Source of the DNA: Martinezella lusitana
GTDB taxonomy: Bacteria; Pseudomonadota; Alphaproteobacteria; Rhizobiales; Rhizobiaceae
Reading direction: 5' to 3'
DNA: 64,000 nucleotides
Assembly (NCBI RefSeq): GCF_014207095.1
Contig: NZ_JACHBG010000023.1
Location: 1 to 64,000 of the forward strand
Below, piece by piece: positions 45,323-55,400 of this stretch; the stretch's first letter is position 1, and the number at the start of each line of letters is the position of its first letter. The notes beneath the pieces were generated by a model that did not search any database, was not told where the DNA came from, and saw only the letters and a program-made list of their open reading frames with translations. The translations under genes were made by a program, and so were the position numbers.

Positions 45323-46153
45323 ATGAAACTCATTCGTCTTGCTGTTTCGGCGGCCCTTCTTTCGCTCGCGGCCACCGCTGCTTCCGCGGATTCGAGCCTG
45401 AATCTGATCAAGGATGGCGAACTCCGCATCATGACCAACCCGATCTATCCGCCGATGGAGTTCGTCAATCCGGACACCGGTACGATCGATGGTTTCGACG
45501 TCGACCTGGCAAATGCGATCGCCAAGAAGCTCAATCTCACGACCGTCTTTGTCACCTCGGCCTTCCAGGAGCTGCAGAGTGGCCTTCAGACCGGCCGCGC
45601 CGACATGATCATTTCCGGCATGAGCGACAACGTGAAGCGCCAGGCCAGCATGGACTTTGTCGACTATATCACCAGCGGTCCAATTCTCTTTACCGTCAAC
45701 GCCAATGCCGGGACCTACAAGCAGGCGACCGACCTTTGCGGCAAGACGGTTGCCGGGAGCCGTAGCACTTCCTTCGGTGACAACGTCAAGGCGTGGAGTG
45801 CCGAAAATTGCGAAGGCAAGGGCAAGCCCGCCATCAAGTTTGAAGGGACGGCGGATTCGAATGCCGCCCGTCTCGGCATGAAGCAGGGCCGCTATGACGC
45901 GGTCGTGCAGGGCATTGAAACGATCGCCTACCAGATGCGCATCGAGCCCAACACCTACACGCTCGTCGGCGAGCCGCTGCTCAGCAACGACACGTTCGGC
46001 ATCGGCTTCAAGAAGGACCACACCGCGCTTCGCGATGCGGTAGCCGGCGCTCTCGACGCGCTGATCAAGGACGGCACCTATGATGAGATCCTCAAGAAGT
46101 GGGGCCTCGTCCACAATGCCGTTCCGAAGGCGGTGATCAACGGCGTCAAGTAA
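45323..46153 (+). CDS. Periplasmic amino-acid-type solute-binding protein
   Basis: 276 residues from the ATG preceded by GAGGAG. Signal peptide with cleavage after A-A-S-A. Family 3 solute-binding fold: Y-P-P-M-E-F, G-F-D-V-D-L-A-N-A-I, D-M-I-I-S-G-M. The ligand should be an amino acid or opine-like acid. The gap of 41 bp to the ATPase gene and a terminator-like hairpin directly after this gene fit a differentially expressed binding protein. Confidence 0.93.
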   Translation: MKLIRLAVSAALLSLAATAASADSSLNLIKDGELRIMTNPIYPPMEFVNPDTGTIDGFDVDLANAIAKKLNLTTVFVTSAFQELQSGLQTGRADMIISGMSDNVKRQASMDFVDYITSGPILFTVNANAGTYKQATDLCGKTVAGSRSTSFGDNVKAWSAENCEGKGKPAIKFEGTADSNAARLGMKQGRYDAVVQGIETIAYQMRIEPNTYTLVGEPLLSNDTFGIGFKKDHTALRDAVAGALDALIKDGTYDEILKKWGLVHNAVPKAVINGVK

Positions 46154-46161
46154 CGCCTGAG

Positions 46162-46193
46162 GAAGCGCCGCGATAACAGCGGCGCTTCTCTTT
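46162..46193 (+). terminator. Hairpin after the binding-protein gene
   Basis: Stem of 10 bp GAAGCGCCGC / GCGGCGCTTC around a 7-nt loop (46162-46188), followed by a short pyrimidine run (TCTTT). It is likely a terminator or a processing/attenuation hairpin that keeps the transporter genes more highly expressed than the enzymes downstream. Confidence 0.7.
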
Positions 46194-46271
46194 CCCATCG
46201 CAAGCAGCCATCGGCCGGGGCGTCTCAGCGCCCGCGGATGGGGGGTTGCGTCCTAAAACACCTTGAAACGC

Positions 46272-47156
46272 ATGCAGAGTCCCATGACTGCGAAGAGTGC
46301 AATCAAATCGGCAAGACCAAGCCTGTGGCCGGCAGGCCGGCAATCGGCTGTGGCGCTCGCCTTCGATGTCGATGGTCCGACGGGCGATGCAATGCTCGAC
46401 GGCTCGCTGCTCTCCAATCCCCGCTATTTCACGCAGGGCGCCTATGGCCCGTGGCGAGCGCTGCCGCGGCTTCTCGATCTTCTGGCTGCCTACGGCCTCA
46501 AGGCGACCTTCTTCGTGCCGACCTGGGTGGTCGAACATTGGCCGTCGCAATGCGAACGCATCCTTCGCGATGCCCATGAGATCGCCTATCACGGCCACTA
46601 TCACGAGGTTTTCATCGACTGCAGCCGCCAGCAGCAGCTCGATATTATGGGGCGCTCCCGCGATATCTTTCAAAGCCGCATGGGCGTGACACCGGTCGGC
46701 TTCCGGACGCCCTCCGGCGACTGGAGTGACGAGACCGCGCAATTGCTGCACGAGTTCGGCGTCATCTATTCAAGCTCGATGCGCGGCGACGACCGACCTT
46801 ACTTTCATGCGACATCACGCGGTCGTGGCCTCGTCGAGATTCCAGGGCGCTGGGATATCGATGATTATACCGCGCTCGCCTATAGCGAGGAACCCGATTT
46901 TCCCATCGGCCTCGACCGTATCTCCGGCTACTCTGATGTTCAAAGGAACTGGTGCGCCGAATTCGAAGGCTATCACCGCGAAGGGCTCTGCTGGACGACG
47001 ATCCTACATCCGAAAGTCTGCGCCAAGCCCGGTCGGCTTGCGATTCTCGAAGGTCTTTTCAAGGCAATCACCGCCCATGGCGACAGCGTCTGGACGACGC
47101 ACTGCGCCGAAATCGCAAAGTGGTGGATCGCGCAACATCCGGAGAATGCCGCATGA
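46272..47156 (+). CDS. Polysaccharide-deacetylase-fold protein (PuuE-like), first copy
   Basis: 294 residues from ATG 46272 (other in-frame starts at 46263 and 46284). NodB-fold: A-L-A-F-D-V-D-G-P at about 28, A-T-F-F-V-P-T-W, then I-A-Y-H-G-H-Y-H-E and G-F-R-T-P-S-G-D-W. The H-G-H-Y-H motif could bind metal, unlike the next protein. Homologues act on cyclic or N-acyl amides (PuuE allantoinase) rather than polysaccharides. No signal peptide, so cytoplasmic. Overlaps the next gene by 4 nt. Confidence 0.85.
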   Translation: MQSPMTAKSAIKSARPSLWPAGRQSAVALAFDVDGPTGDAMLDGSLLSNPRYFTQGAYGPWRALPRLLDLLAAYGLKATFFVPTWVVEHWPSQCERILRDAHEIAYHGHYHEVFIDCSRQQQLDIMGRSRDIFQSRMGVTPVGFRTPSGDWSDETAQLLHEFGVIYSSSMRGDDRPYFHATSRGRGLVEIPGRWDIDDYTALAYSEEPDFPIGLDRISGYSDVQRNWCAEFEGYHREGLCWTTILHPKVCAKPGRLAILEGLFKAITAHGDSVWTTHCAEIAKWWIAQHPENAA

Positions 47157-48052
47157 CCAGCACGGCTTTTGAAGGCTTCTGGCCGCAGGGCAAGACATGC
47201 GCGGCAATCGTCTCGGTGATCTTCGACGACGGGCTTGATGCAGTCGCGCAGGCGCCGGATCTGAAGGGACGCAGCAAGAGCTTTTCGGTCTGGCAATACG
47301 GCGTCACGCGCGGCATCGAGCGCCTTTGCAACGCCTTTGCCCATGCCGGCATATCCACGAGCTGGTTCGTGCCGGGCATCGTCGCGGAGAAGCATGAACA
47401 GTTGCTGCGCGCTGTGGTGTCGCCACACCATGAAATCGAGAGCCATGGTTGGGATTTTGAGCGTTATGACGCTATCTCCGCGCCCGAAGCCGTCGATCTC
47501 TTGAAGCGCAGTCGCGAAAGACTGAGCGCGATCGCATCGAACGAGGTTTCCGGCTTCCGGTTGCCGGCCGGCAACTGGCCACGTCACTTCGATCGCCTGC
47601 TCGTCGAGGCCGGCTATTCTTGGTCGGCATCGTTGAACGGCGACGATGTACCCTACAGCCATTCCTCCTCGCTGGTGGAGGTCCCGGTCCACATCGAGCT
47701 GGAAGATCGGCCCTATTTCCAGTTCAATTTCACCCCGGCCTTCCCGAAGGGGCAAAGTCGCATTCCGTCCTATGAGGCGGTTCTCGGCAACTGGATCGCC
47801 GAGTTCGATGCCTACCGCAAATACGGCCTCTGTTACGTCATCCAGCTTCGCCCGGAATGGACCGGCACGCCGGGACGGATCGCACTTGTTGAAGCCCTGC
47901 TTGCCCATATCACGAGCTTCGACGACGTGTGGCTGGCAACGGCTGCGGACGTCGCCCGCTGGCACGCCGACAAGGGCCTTGCTGCATCGGGCGACCACCC
48001 GATCAATGTCTATGAAGACTATGTCGATGAGGAACGGTCCCGTGAGCGATAA
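47153..48052 (+). CDS. Polysaccharide-deacetylase-fold protein (PuuE-like), second copy
   Basis: 299 residues from the ATG that overlaps the preceding stop. Same fold: S-V-I-F-D-D-G near 20, S-W-F-V-P-G, I-E-S-H-G-W-D-F-E near 98, G-F-R-L-P-A-G-N-W. The second metal His is replaced (H-G-W-D instead of H-x-x-x-H), as in metal-independent allantoinase PuuE. It may hydrolyse an amide bond in the substrate imported by the ABC system, perhaps as a heteromer with the first copy. Confidence 0.83.
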   Translation: MTSTAFEGFWPQGKTCAAIVSVIFDDGLDAVAQAPDLKGRSKSFSVWQYGVTRGIERLCNAFAHAGISTSWFVPGIVAEKHEQLLRAVVSPHHEIESHGWDFERYDAISAPEAVDLLKRSRERLSAIASNEVSGFRLPAGNWPRHFDRLLVEAGYSWSASLNGDDVPYSHSSSLVEVPVHIELEDRPYFQFNFTPAFPKGQSRIPSYEAVLGNWIAEFDAYRKYGLCYVIQLRPEWTGTPGRIALVEALLAHITSFDDVWLATAADVARWHADKGLAASGDHPINVYEDYVDEERSRER

Positions 48053-49403
48053 TCTGACCCGGGCGCTGGCGGAGCTTGTCTGCTCGACCAACTATGAAGC
48101 CTTTCCGCCCGAGACCATCCACAAGGCGAAGCTTCATATTCTCGATACGCTGGGTGCTGCGATCGCCGGTTCGGCTTCCCGCGAAACGGACGCCGTCGTC
48201 GCGATTCTCGGTATCCAGGCCGGAACTGGATCTTCCCTGATCTGGGGCCGATCGATTGCGTCGGACGCGAGAACGTCGGCTTTCGTCAACGGTGTTTCTG
48301 CCCATGCCTACGAGCTCGATGACAGCGGCGGCTGCGATCATTCCGGTGCAGTCGTCCTTCCAGCCGTGCTCGCCGCGCTTGGCGATCACAAAGGACCGGT
48401 CGGCGGCCGTGACCTGTTGCGCAGCGTCCTGCTTGGCTATGAAATCGGCCGGCGCGTGCTGGAAGCGGTTGGCGGATATGAAGAGCACAATGGTCTTGGC
48501 TGGCATTCGACGGGGACGTGCGGCGCATTCGGCGCCGCCGCCGCCGTCGGCAGCATGGTGAAGCTCGACGTGAATGCCATGGCCTCCGCTCTCGGCTCGG
48601 CATGCTCCTTTGCCGCCGGCACCTGGGCGTTCATCCACAATGGCAGCTCGACCAAGAAGCTCCATGCCGGCCGCGCCGCCGAAGGCGGCCTGATGGCTGC
48701 CTATCTCGCACGACATGGGTTCGAAGGCCCCGACAGCGTCTTCGAGGCGGAGCGCTGGGGCAGCTTTTTTGCGACCTTCGGCGCGGGCAAGGGCGATCCG
48801 CAGGCGCTTTTGCGCGATTTCGGAGATTACTGGCGCCTGAATCGATGCTCGATCAAGCCGCACGCCACTTGCCGTGGCACGCATGCCGGCATCGATGCGC
48901 TTGATCTCATGCTGCAGCAACATGGTCTCGAGCCCGCCGATATCGCAGGCATCGAGGTGGATATAAGCGGCTTCCAGTACGGCATGTGCAGTGGCAAAGT
49001 CATCGAGTCGCGCGCACAGGCCCAGATGAGCCTGCCCTACGCCCTGGCGGCTCGGCTGCGTTACGGTAAGGTGTTTCTGGCCGAACTTGAGGAGTCCGCG
49101 TGGTCGGCTGCCGAGATTGGCCCGTTGATGGAGCGCATCACGGTGCGTATCGATCCCGCCATGAAGGACGAGGATGAACCGGCGATCACCATCGTGACTG
49201 CCGCGGGCGGGCGACATCGGCTCGTCGTCGAATTCCCCCTTGGAGGACCGCAGAACCTGCTGAGCGATGAGCGATTGATCGGCAAATATGCCGCGCTCGC
49301 CGGCCTGGTGCTGCCGGGATCAAGGGTCGACGCTCTCAGCGACTACGTACTCGATCTCGAAAATCAGACCGACGCCCGCAGCCTGCTTGCGCTGCTTCAA
49401 TAA
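48027..49403 (+). CDS. MmgE/PrpD-family protein, possible epimerase
   Basis: 458 residues from ATG 48027, overlapping the previous gene by 26 nt (GTG 48042 is an alternative). Family marks: H-A-Y-E-L-D-D-S near 93, S-T-G-T-C-G-A-F-G-A-A-A, H-N-G-S-S-T-K-K-L-H-A-G-R-A-A and K-P-H-A-T-C-R-G-T-H. Known members: 2-methylcitrate dehydratase, cis-aconitate decarboxylase and iminodisuccinate epimerase of Agrobacterium. Next to an ArgH-like lyase, the epimerase function is the most interesting possibility. Confidence 0.85.
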   Translation: MRNGPVSDNLTRALAELVCSTNYEAFPPETIHKAKLHILDTLGAAIAGSASRETDAVVAILGIQAGTGSSLIWGRSIASDARTSAFVNGVSAHAYELDDSGGCDHSGAVVLPAVLAALGDHKGPVGGRDLLRSVLLGYEIGRRVLEAVGGYEEHNGLGWHSTGTCGAFGAAAAVGSMVKLDVNAMASALGSACSFAAGTWAFIHNGSSTKKLHAGRAAEGGLMAAYLARHGFEGPDSVFEAERWGSFFATFGAGKGDPQALLRDFGDYWRLNRCSIKPHATCRGTHAGIDALDLMLQQHGLEPADIAGIEVDISGFQYGMCSGKVIESRAQAQMSLPYALAARLRYGKVFLAELEESAWSAAEIGPLMERITVRIDPAMKDEDEPAITIVTAAGGRHRLVVEFPLGGPQNLLSDERLIGKYAALAGLVLPGSRVDALSDYVLDLENQTDARSLLALLQ

Positions 49404-49451
49404 AGGATGCGCCCCGAGGAGGGCGGCATTCGTTCAAAAGGGAAGACCGCG

Positions 49452-50840
49452 ATGAGAAATCAGAAAGAAGCCACTTGGTCGCCGCTATTCAAGGAGGCGG
49501 TCTCCAGGGATTTCGAGAGCTTTCACGAGTGCCTTGACCAGGACAAGCGCATCGCGCTGCACGATGTTGCCGGATCGAAGGTCCACGCCGAGATGCTTGC
49601 CCGCGCCGGCATTCTGACCGCTGACGAAAACGGCAAAATCCAGACCGGTCTCGACCAGGTGGCCGAAGAGATGCGTTCGGGTGCCTTCGAATGGAAGACC
49701 GAACTCGAAGACGTCCATACCAATGTCGAAGATCGCTTGATCGCACTGATCGGCGATGCCGGCAAGAAGCTGCATACCGCAAGATCGCGCAACGATCAGG
49801 TGGCGACGGACATTCGTCTCTATGCCCGCGAGCAACTGGATCTTCTCGCCGACGATCTGAAGACTCTGATCGGCGCCTTTGTGGATCTGGCTGAAAAACA
49901 CGCCGATGCGATCATGCCCGGCTTCACGCATTTGCAGGTGGCGCAGCCTGTCACTTTCGGCCATCATCTCATGGCCTATGTCGAAATGTTCCTGCGCGAT
50001 CTCGATCGAGTCGGCGCGGCGCGCGAACGGCTCAACATCTCGCCGCTTGGCGCTGCGGCGCTTGCGGGTACGGGCTATCCGATCGATCCCGAATACAGTG
50101 CCTCCAAGCTTGGCTTCTCTACGTCCTTTGCCAACTCGCTCGACGCCGTATCCGATCGAGATTATGTCGTCGATGTCTGCAGTGCCGGCTCTATCATCAT
50201 GGGACACCTGTCGCGCTTCAGCGAGGAAGTCATCCTCTGGTGCACGCCGATGTTCGATTTCATCGAGGTCGGCGATCAATTCTGCACCGGTTCCTCGATC
50301 ATGCCGCAGAAGCGCAATCCGGATCTGGCCGAGCTGGTGCGTGGTAAGGCCGCCCGTGTCATGGGCAATCTCGCCTTCTCCGCAGCCTTGATGAAAAGCC
50401 AGCCGCTTGCCTTCAACAAGGACCAGCAGGAATCGAAGCCGCCGCTGACCGATACACTTGAGACCGTGCGCGCCGCCGTCAGCGTCACGGCGCAGATGAT
50501 CCCGACCATTACCGTCAAGCACGCAAAGATGCTCGTGGCTGCCAATCAGGGCTATTCGACCGCAACCGATCTTGCCGATTATCTCGTCCGCGCTGGCCTG
50601 CCGTTCCGCGATGCGCATCACGCCGTCGCCGCGATCGTCGGTGCGGCTCGCGACAAGGCCCTTCCGACGCTCTCGGAGCTTTCCCTTGCCGAGATGCAGG
50701 CCTTCGCGCCTGGTGTTCGCGAGGATGTCTTCGAAGTGCTGACCGTGGAAGGTTCTGTCGCCAGCCGCGATCATAAGGGCGGCACGGCGCCGCGAAGGGT
50801 CCGGCAAGCCATCGAGACAGTTCGTCGGTCGATCGCCTGA
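49452..50840 (+). CDS. Argininosuccinate-lyase-family C-N lyase
   Basis: 462 residues from ATG 49452. Fumarase/aspartase superfamily: H-T-A-R-S-R-N-D-Q near 112, T-H-L-Q-V-A-Q-P near 160 and the catalytic loop G-S-S-I-M-P-Q-K-R-N-P near 279. The W-G-G-R-F start of housekeeping ArgH is missing (here W-S-P-L-F-K-E-A). It sits in a catabolic operon rather than with arginine genes. It probably cleaves fumarate from a different N-substituted aspartate. Confidence 0.85.
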   Translation: MRNQKEATWSPLFKEAVSRDFESFHECLDQDKRIALHDVAGSKVHAEMLARAGILTADENGKIQTGLDQVAEEMRSGAFEWKTELEDVHTNVEDRLIALIGDAGKKLHTARSRNDQVATDIRLYAREQLDLLADDLKTLIGAFVDLAEKHADAIMPGFTHLQVAQPVTFGHHLMAYVEMFLRDLDRVGAARERLNISPLGAAALAGTGYPIDPEYSASKLGFSTSFANSLDAVSDRDYVVDVCSAGSIIMGHLSRFSEEVILWCTPMFDFIEVGDQFCTGSSIMPQKRNPDLAELVRGKAARVMGNLAFSAALMKSQPLAFNKDQQESKPPLTDTLETVRAAVSVTAQMIPTITVKHAKMLVAANQGYSTATDLADYLVRAGLPFRDAHHAVAAIVGAARDKALPTLSELSLAEMQAFAPGVREDVFEVLTVEGSVASRDHKGGTAPRRVRQAIETVRRSIA

Positions 50841-50912
50841 GCGCATCGGTTGCCATTCCACCCACATGCTTTAATGCTTGCCGTTCGAGACAGCAAATAA
50901 GCCGGGTAGGGA

Positions 50913-51854
50913 ATGGAGCCGAGGTTCGATCACAACAGGTTACCGCCGCTGCAGACGCTGCAGACATTTTCCGTTGTCGCGGAAACGGGCAGCTTCACGG
51001 CGGCGGCGGCAGAACTCAATCTGAGCCAAAGCGCGATCAGCCGTCAGGTGCAGCAGCTCGAGCACTATTTTGGCTGCAGCCTGTTCGAGCGTCATACGCG
51101 CAAGGTGGCGCTGACGGAACGCGGCATGGCGCTGATCCCGATCGTCGATGGTCTGCTCGCCTCGCTGAAGACCTCATTCGAGGCGACGCGAACAACCGTG
51201 CGGTCGCTGACCATCCGCATGCCACCGACCTTTGCGCGCAAATGGTTCCTGCCGCGCCTGCCGGATCTTCACAGCCATCATGAAGACCTGAATATCAATA
51301 TCGATACCGCCTGGTTCCTGAGGCCAACTTTTTCGGTCGGCGATATCGACATGCTGATCACCTACGGCAATGGCCGCTGGCCCGGTATGGATGTGCTGCC
51401 GCTACTGCGGGAGCAGCTGACCCCGATGTGCTCGCCGCAGTTTCTATCGAAACTCGGCGATCCGCCTGAGGTCAAAAACCTGCAGAATTGCGTTCTGCTG
51501 CATTCCAATCCGCGTCATAGCGACTGGACCCTTTGGCTGCAGGCCGACGGCGCCTATTCGTTCCAGGCCGCCCGTCATCAGGTCTTCGACACCCAGGATT
51601 TCGCGATGACCGCTGCCGCGAGCGGCTATGGCGTGACAATGGGCGATCTCGCCTTTTCGCGGCAGGATCTGGAAAGCGGTGAGCTGGTTGCTCCATTCGA
51701 GCGGATCATCGAGAGCGGTTACGGCTACTACGCACTCTGGCCGGCTCGCGCCGAAGCGCGCCAGAAAGTGCGCGCCTTTTCCGACTGGCTCGGGCACACC
51801 TGCAACGCGGGTCCGGACGGCTTTGACAAAGATCGAACCGAGGCTTCGGCGTAG
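50913..51854 (+). CDS. LysR-family regulator (GcvA-like)
   Basis: 313 residues. HTH F-T-A-A-A-A-E-L-N-L-S-Q-S-A-I-S-R-Q-V at about 30-50; effector domain with C-S-P-Q-F-L and F-D-T-Q-D-F-A-M-T-A-A-A. GcvA-type members control amino-acid catabolic operons. It follows the lyase gene after 72 bp in the same direction, so it is likely the pathway-specific regulator. Confidence 0.92.
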   Translation: MEPRFDHNRLPPLQTLQTFSVVAETGSFTAAAAELNLSQSAISRQVQQLEHYFGCSLFERHTRKVALTERGMALIPIVDGLLASLKTSFEATRTTVRSLTIRMPPTFARKWFLPRLPDLHSHHEDLNINIDTAWFLRPTFSVGDIDMLITYGNGRWPGMDVLPLLREQLTPMCSPQFLSKLGDPPEVKNLQNCVLLHSNPRHSDWTLWLQADGAYSFQAARHQVFDTQDFAMTAAASGYGVTMGDLAFSRQDLESGELVAPFERIIESGYGYYALWPARAEARQKVRAFSDWLGHTCNAGPDGFDKDRTEASA

Positions 51855-52468
51855 CGTTACTTTCGGCGAAATGAGAGATTTTCGCCCCTCCTTGAGCCGA
51901 CAGACGAGGAGGTGACTCGGGCACCGGTTGTTGTTCGTGATCCATCGCTAGCCCTGTCATGCCTTGTTTATATCGAACGACAGCACACGCTCGATTCGCG
52001 GAAGCCGTCGGTTTTGATAGCAGTGTCCTCCTCACCGACAATTGTGGATGCCATCTTCATCAACGCGATATATCTGAATAAACGAGGTATTCGGAGCTGA
52101 GATAGCGGGCAACGGTTCTATTCCACTTCGAGAGCAGAAAAGATGCCAGCGAACTTGGCGCCTCCGCGCTAATCGCGGAATGAGCTCTTTCGAGGGGATA
52201 GGCCTTCGTCATCGGCCAAGCGAATCGTCCCAGCCAGCCCGAGGATTGCAGGCCCTCGCCAGCGTCTCGAACATCAATTTTCGATCGCATGTCAAAAATG
52301 GATGTGGCCCTTTGGCAGAATATTCCTAACGTCACCGGAAACGGCGATGTGAGGGCGACTGGTTTAGCGTGATGCGCCGGCGCTCGCTCTTGGTGTGCCG
52401 AACGAATGGACGATGAAAGGGAGTGGCGTGCGGCTTTGGTTGCCGGCCTCCTGCTGAAGGTGATGGCA
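51855..52468. other. Intergenic region upstream of the giant adhesin
   Basis: About 600 bases with no supported gene; only short shadow frames. It presumably carries the promoter of the haemagglutinin gene. No TpsB gene or repeat was seen. Confidence 0.4.
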
Positions 52469-55400
52469 ATGACCAGACAGACGACCCGCATGACGCTGTC
52501 CCATAAGACCCGTCTCGTTGCGCTGCTTGCCTCGACGGCACTGGTGCATTCGACGGCGGTGCTGGCGCAGTCGCTGCCTTCAGGCGGTCAGGTGGCAGCC
52601 GGCAGTGCGACGATCGGGTCGCCATCGGCAGGGGCTCTGACGATCAACCAGACGAGCGGCAGCGCCGTCGTCAACTGGCAGAGCTTTGACGTCGGCAAGG
52701 GCAACCGCGTCACCTTCGTCCAGCCGGATGCCAATTCAGCCATCCTCAATCGCGTCACCGGTCAGACGAGTTCGACCATATCAGGTCAGATCAATGCTAA
52801 TGGCCAGGTCTATCTGATCAATCCGAACGGCATTGCCATTTCCAATTCAGGCACGGTCAAGGCCGGCGCCTTCGTCGCCTCGACGCTCGGCATCTCCGAT
52901 GACGATTTCATGGGTGGCAAGCGGACGTTTACCGGCAATGGCGCCTCGGCGCCGGTGACGAATGCCGGTGCGATCACGATTAACCGCGGCGGCTATATGG
53001 CGCTGATCGGCGGCACGGTCGCCAATTCCGGTGTCATCACCGTGCCGATGGGCAAGGCAGCACTCGGGTCGGGCGAGCAGGCAACGCTTGATCTGTCCGG
53101 CGACGGCTTTCTGCAGGTGGCAGTGCCGACCAAGGCTAAAGGTAGTGGGGCACTGGTCGACAATAGCGGCAAGATTTCTGCCAGAGGCGGGACGGTACAG
53201 CTCACCGCAGCAGCGGCGAGAGACATGGCGCGCCAGGCGGTCAACATGTCGGGCACGATCGAGGCGAGGGGTGTCTCGGGCAGAAGCGGCGATATCGTGC
53301 TGTCGGGTGGCGATGGCGAGATGGCGATCTCAGGCAAGATCGATGCCAGCAGCAAGCATGGCACCGGCGGCAAGGTGCAGGTGACCGGCCGCAAGATCAC
53401 GCTTGCCAATGCGAAGATCAATGCCTCTGGCAAGACCGGTGGCGGCACGGTCAATATCGGCGGCAACCGCCAGGGCAAGGGGACGCTGCAGCATGCCGAG
53501 ACGCTGACGGTTGATGCCAACACCGTCATCAATGCCGATGCGGTCACGACAGGCCATGGCGGCAATGTCGTTCTGTGGTCGGATGATCTGACCCGCTTTG
53601 CCGGCACGATCACGGCGAAGGGCGGTTCGATCTCCGGCAATGGCGGCGAGGTGGAGGTCTCCGGCAAGGCGAAACTCTCCTACACCGGCCTGACCGATCT
53701 GACCGCCACTCACGGTTCGTTCGGCAATCTGCTGCTCGATCCCTATAATGTGACGATCTCGACGGCGACGGACAGCAATTCCTCCGGCTTCACGGCGACA
53801 GGCAATGACAGCATCATCAATGTCAACACGCTGACCAATGCGCTCGCAACTGCCAATGTTACGGTGACGACGGGCTCGTCGTCGGATGCCACCAATCCGC
53901 AGGCCGGCACCATCACCGTCGCGGCGCCGATCGCCTGGACCTCCGGCTCGACGCTGACGCTGAATGCCGCCTCGGACATCAACATCAACGCGGCGATCAC
54001 CGCCACGACCGGCGGACTGACGCTCGCCTCGGGCGGCACGATCTCCGCACCGGCTGCCGTCAGCATCGGCGGCACCTTCAACCTCACCTCGGGCAACTGG
54101 GTGCAGAACACGGCCGCACTGCCCACCTACTCAGCCAAGGACTTCCAGCTCACCGGCGGATCCTTCCTGCGCGTCACCGGCGGCGACGGCTCAAGCGCCA
54201 CACCCTATACGCTCGCCGATGTCTACGGCCTGCAGGGCATCGGGTCGTCCGGCGCATCACTGGCCGCCAAGTGGACGCTCGCCAACAATATCGATGCCTC
54301 CGGTACCGCCAACTGGAATGCAGGCGCAGGGCTCAATCCCATCGGAACCTATTCCGTGACCTTTTCGGGCGTCTTCGATGGTGCGAGCCACATTATTACC
54401 GGCCTGACGGTCAATCGAGCGGCTAGTTTTCTCGGGCTATTCGGTAACTCGGCGGGAACCATCCAAAACATCGGGCTGACCAGCGAGTTTATCAATGGCT
54501 ACTCCTATACGGGAGGATTGGTCGGTAACAATACCGGCACGATCAATAACGCTTTCACGACCGGCACCGTCAACAGCATACAATATGTCGGAGGGCTGAC
54601 TGGATGGAATTCCGGTTCGATTAACAACAGCTCCGCCACCACTGCGGTCTCAGGCAGCTATGATGTCGGCGGATTGGTCGGTCACAATCATGGATCGATC
54701 AGCAATAGTTACGCCGCCGGCGCAACTTACGGCTCGAATACCTATGCCGGTGGTCTGGCCGGCTTCGATGATGGCACAATCAAATTTGCCTATGCCACTG
54801 GCTCCGTAAGCGGCAATACATATGTTGGCGGCCTAGTGGGGTATAATGATTCCGGAAGCTCCATAGATAATGCCTATGCCACGGGCGCAGTTAGCGGGAG
54901 CGTCGCCGTCGGCGGCCTGGTGGGCCGAAACTTCTATAGCACCATCACCAACAGCTTCTGGGATGTCTTCACGACCGGGCTATTCAATGGCTCCGGCCAA
55001 TCCTTTTTCGGCATGTTCCGGGCGATCGGCCTCACGACCGAACAGATGCGCGATTCGGCCAACAACGCCACGAACTACGCGGGCTGGGATTTCGCCAACA
55101 CTTGGTATCAGTCCGGCAATATGCGCCCGATCCTGCGCTCGGAGGCTGCAACCGCCAACGCGAACGGCATAGCCACGATCAACAATCTGCATCAACTCGC
55201 ACTGATCAGCGTCAATCCGTCGGGCAACTATGTGCTCAGCGCCGACATCGATGCCTCGGCCACCGCAGGCACCAATGCCTCCGGCGTCTGGGATTCAGTG
55301 AACGATATAGATGGCGGCTGGCAGCCGATTGTCACCTTCACTGGCAGCCTGGACGGCGCGGCTCACACGATCAGCGGGTTGACCTCCTCTTCGGGCGGCC

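Noticed and set aside
43642-46751. Large minus-strand frames opposite the ABC transporter
   Set aside because: Shadows of well-recognised permease, ATPase and binding-protein genes.
49452-50840. Housekeeping argH
   Set aside because: The N-terminal W-G-G-R-F is missing and the context is a transporter/MmgE operon, not arginine synthesis; the general lyase family is kept but not the symbol.
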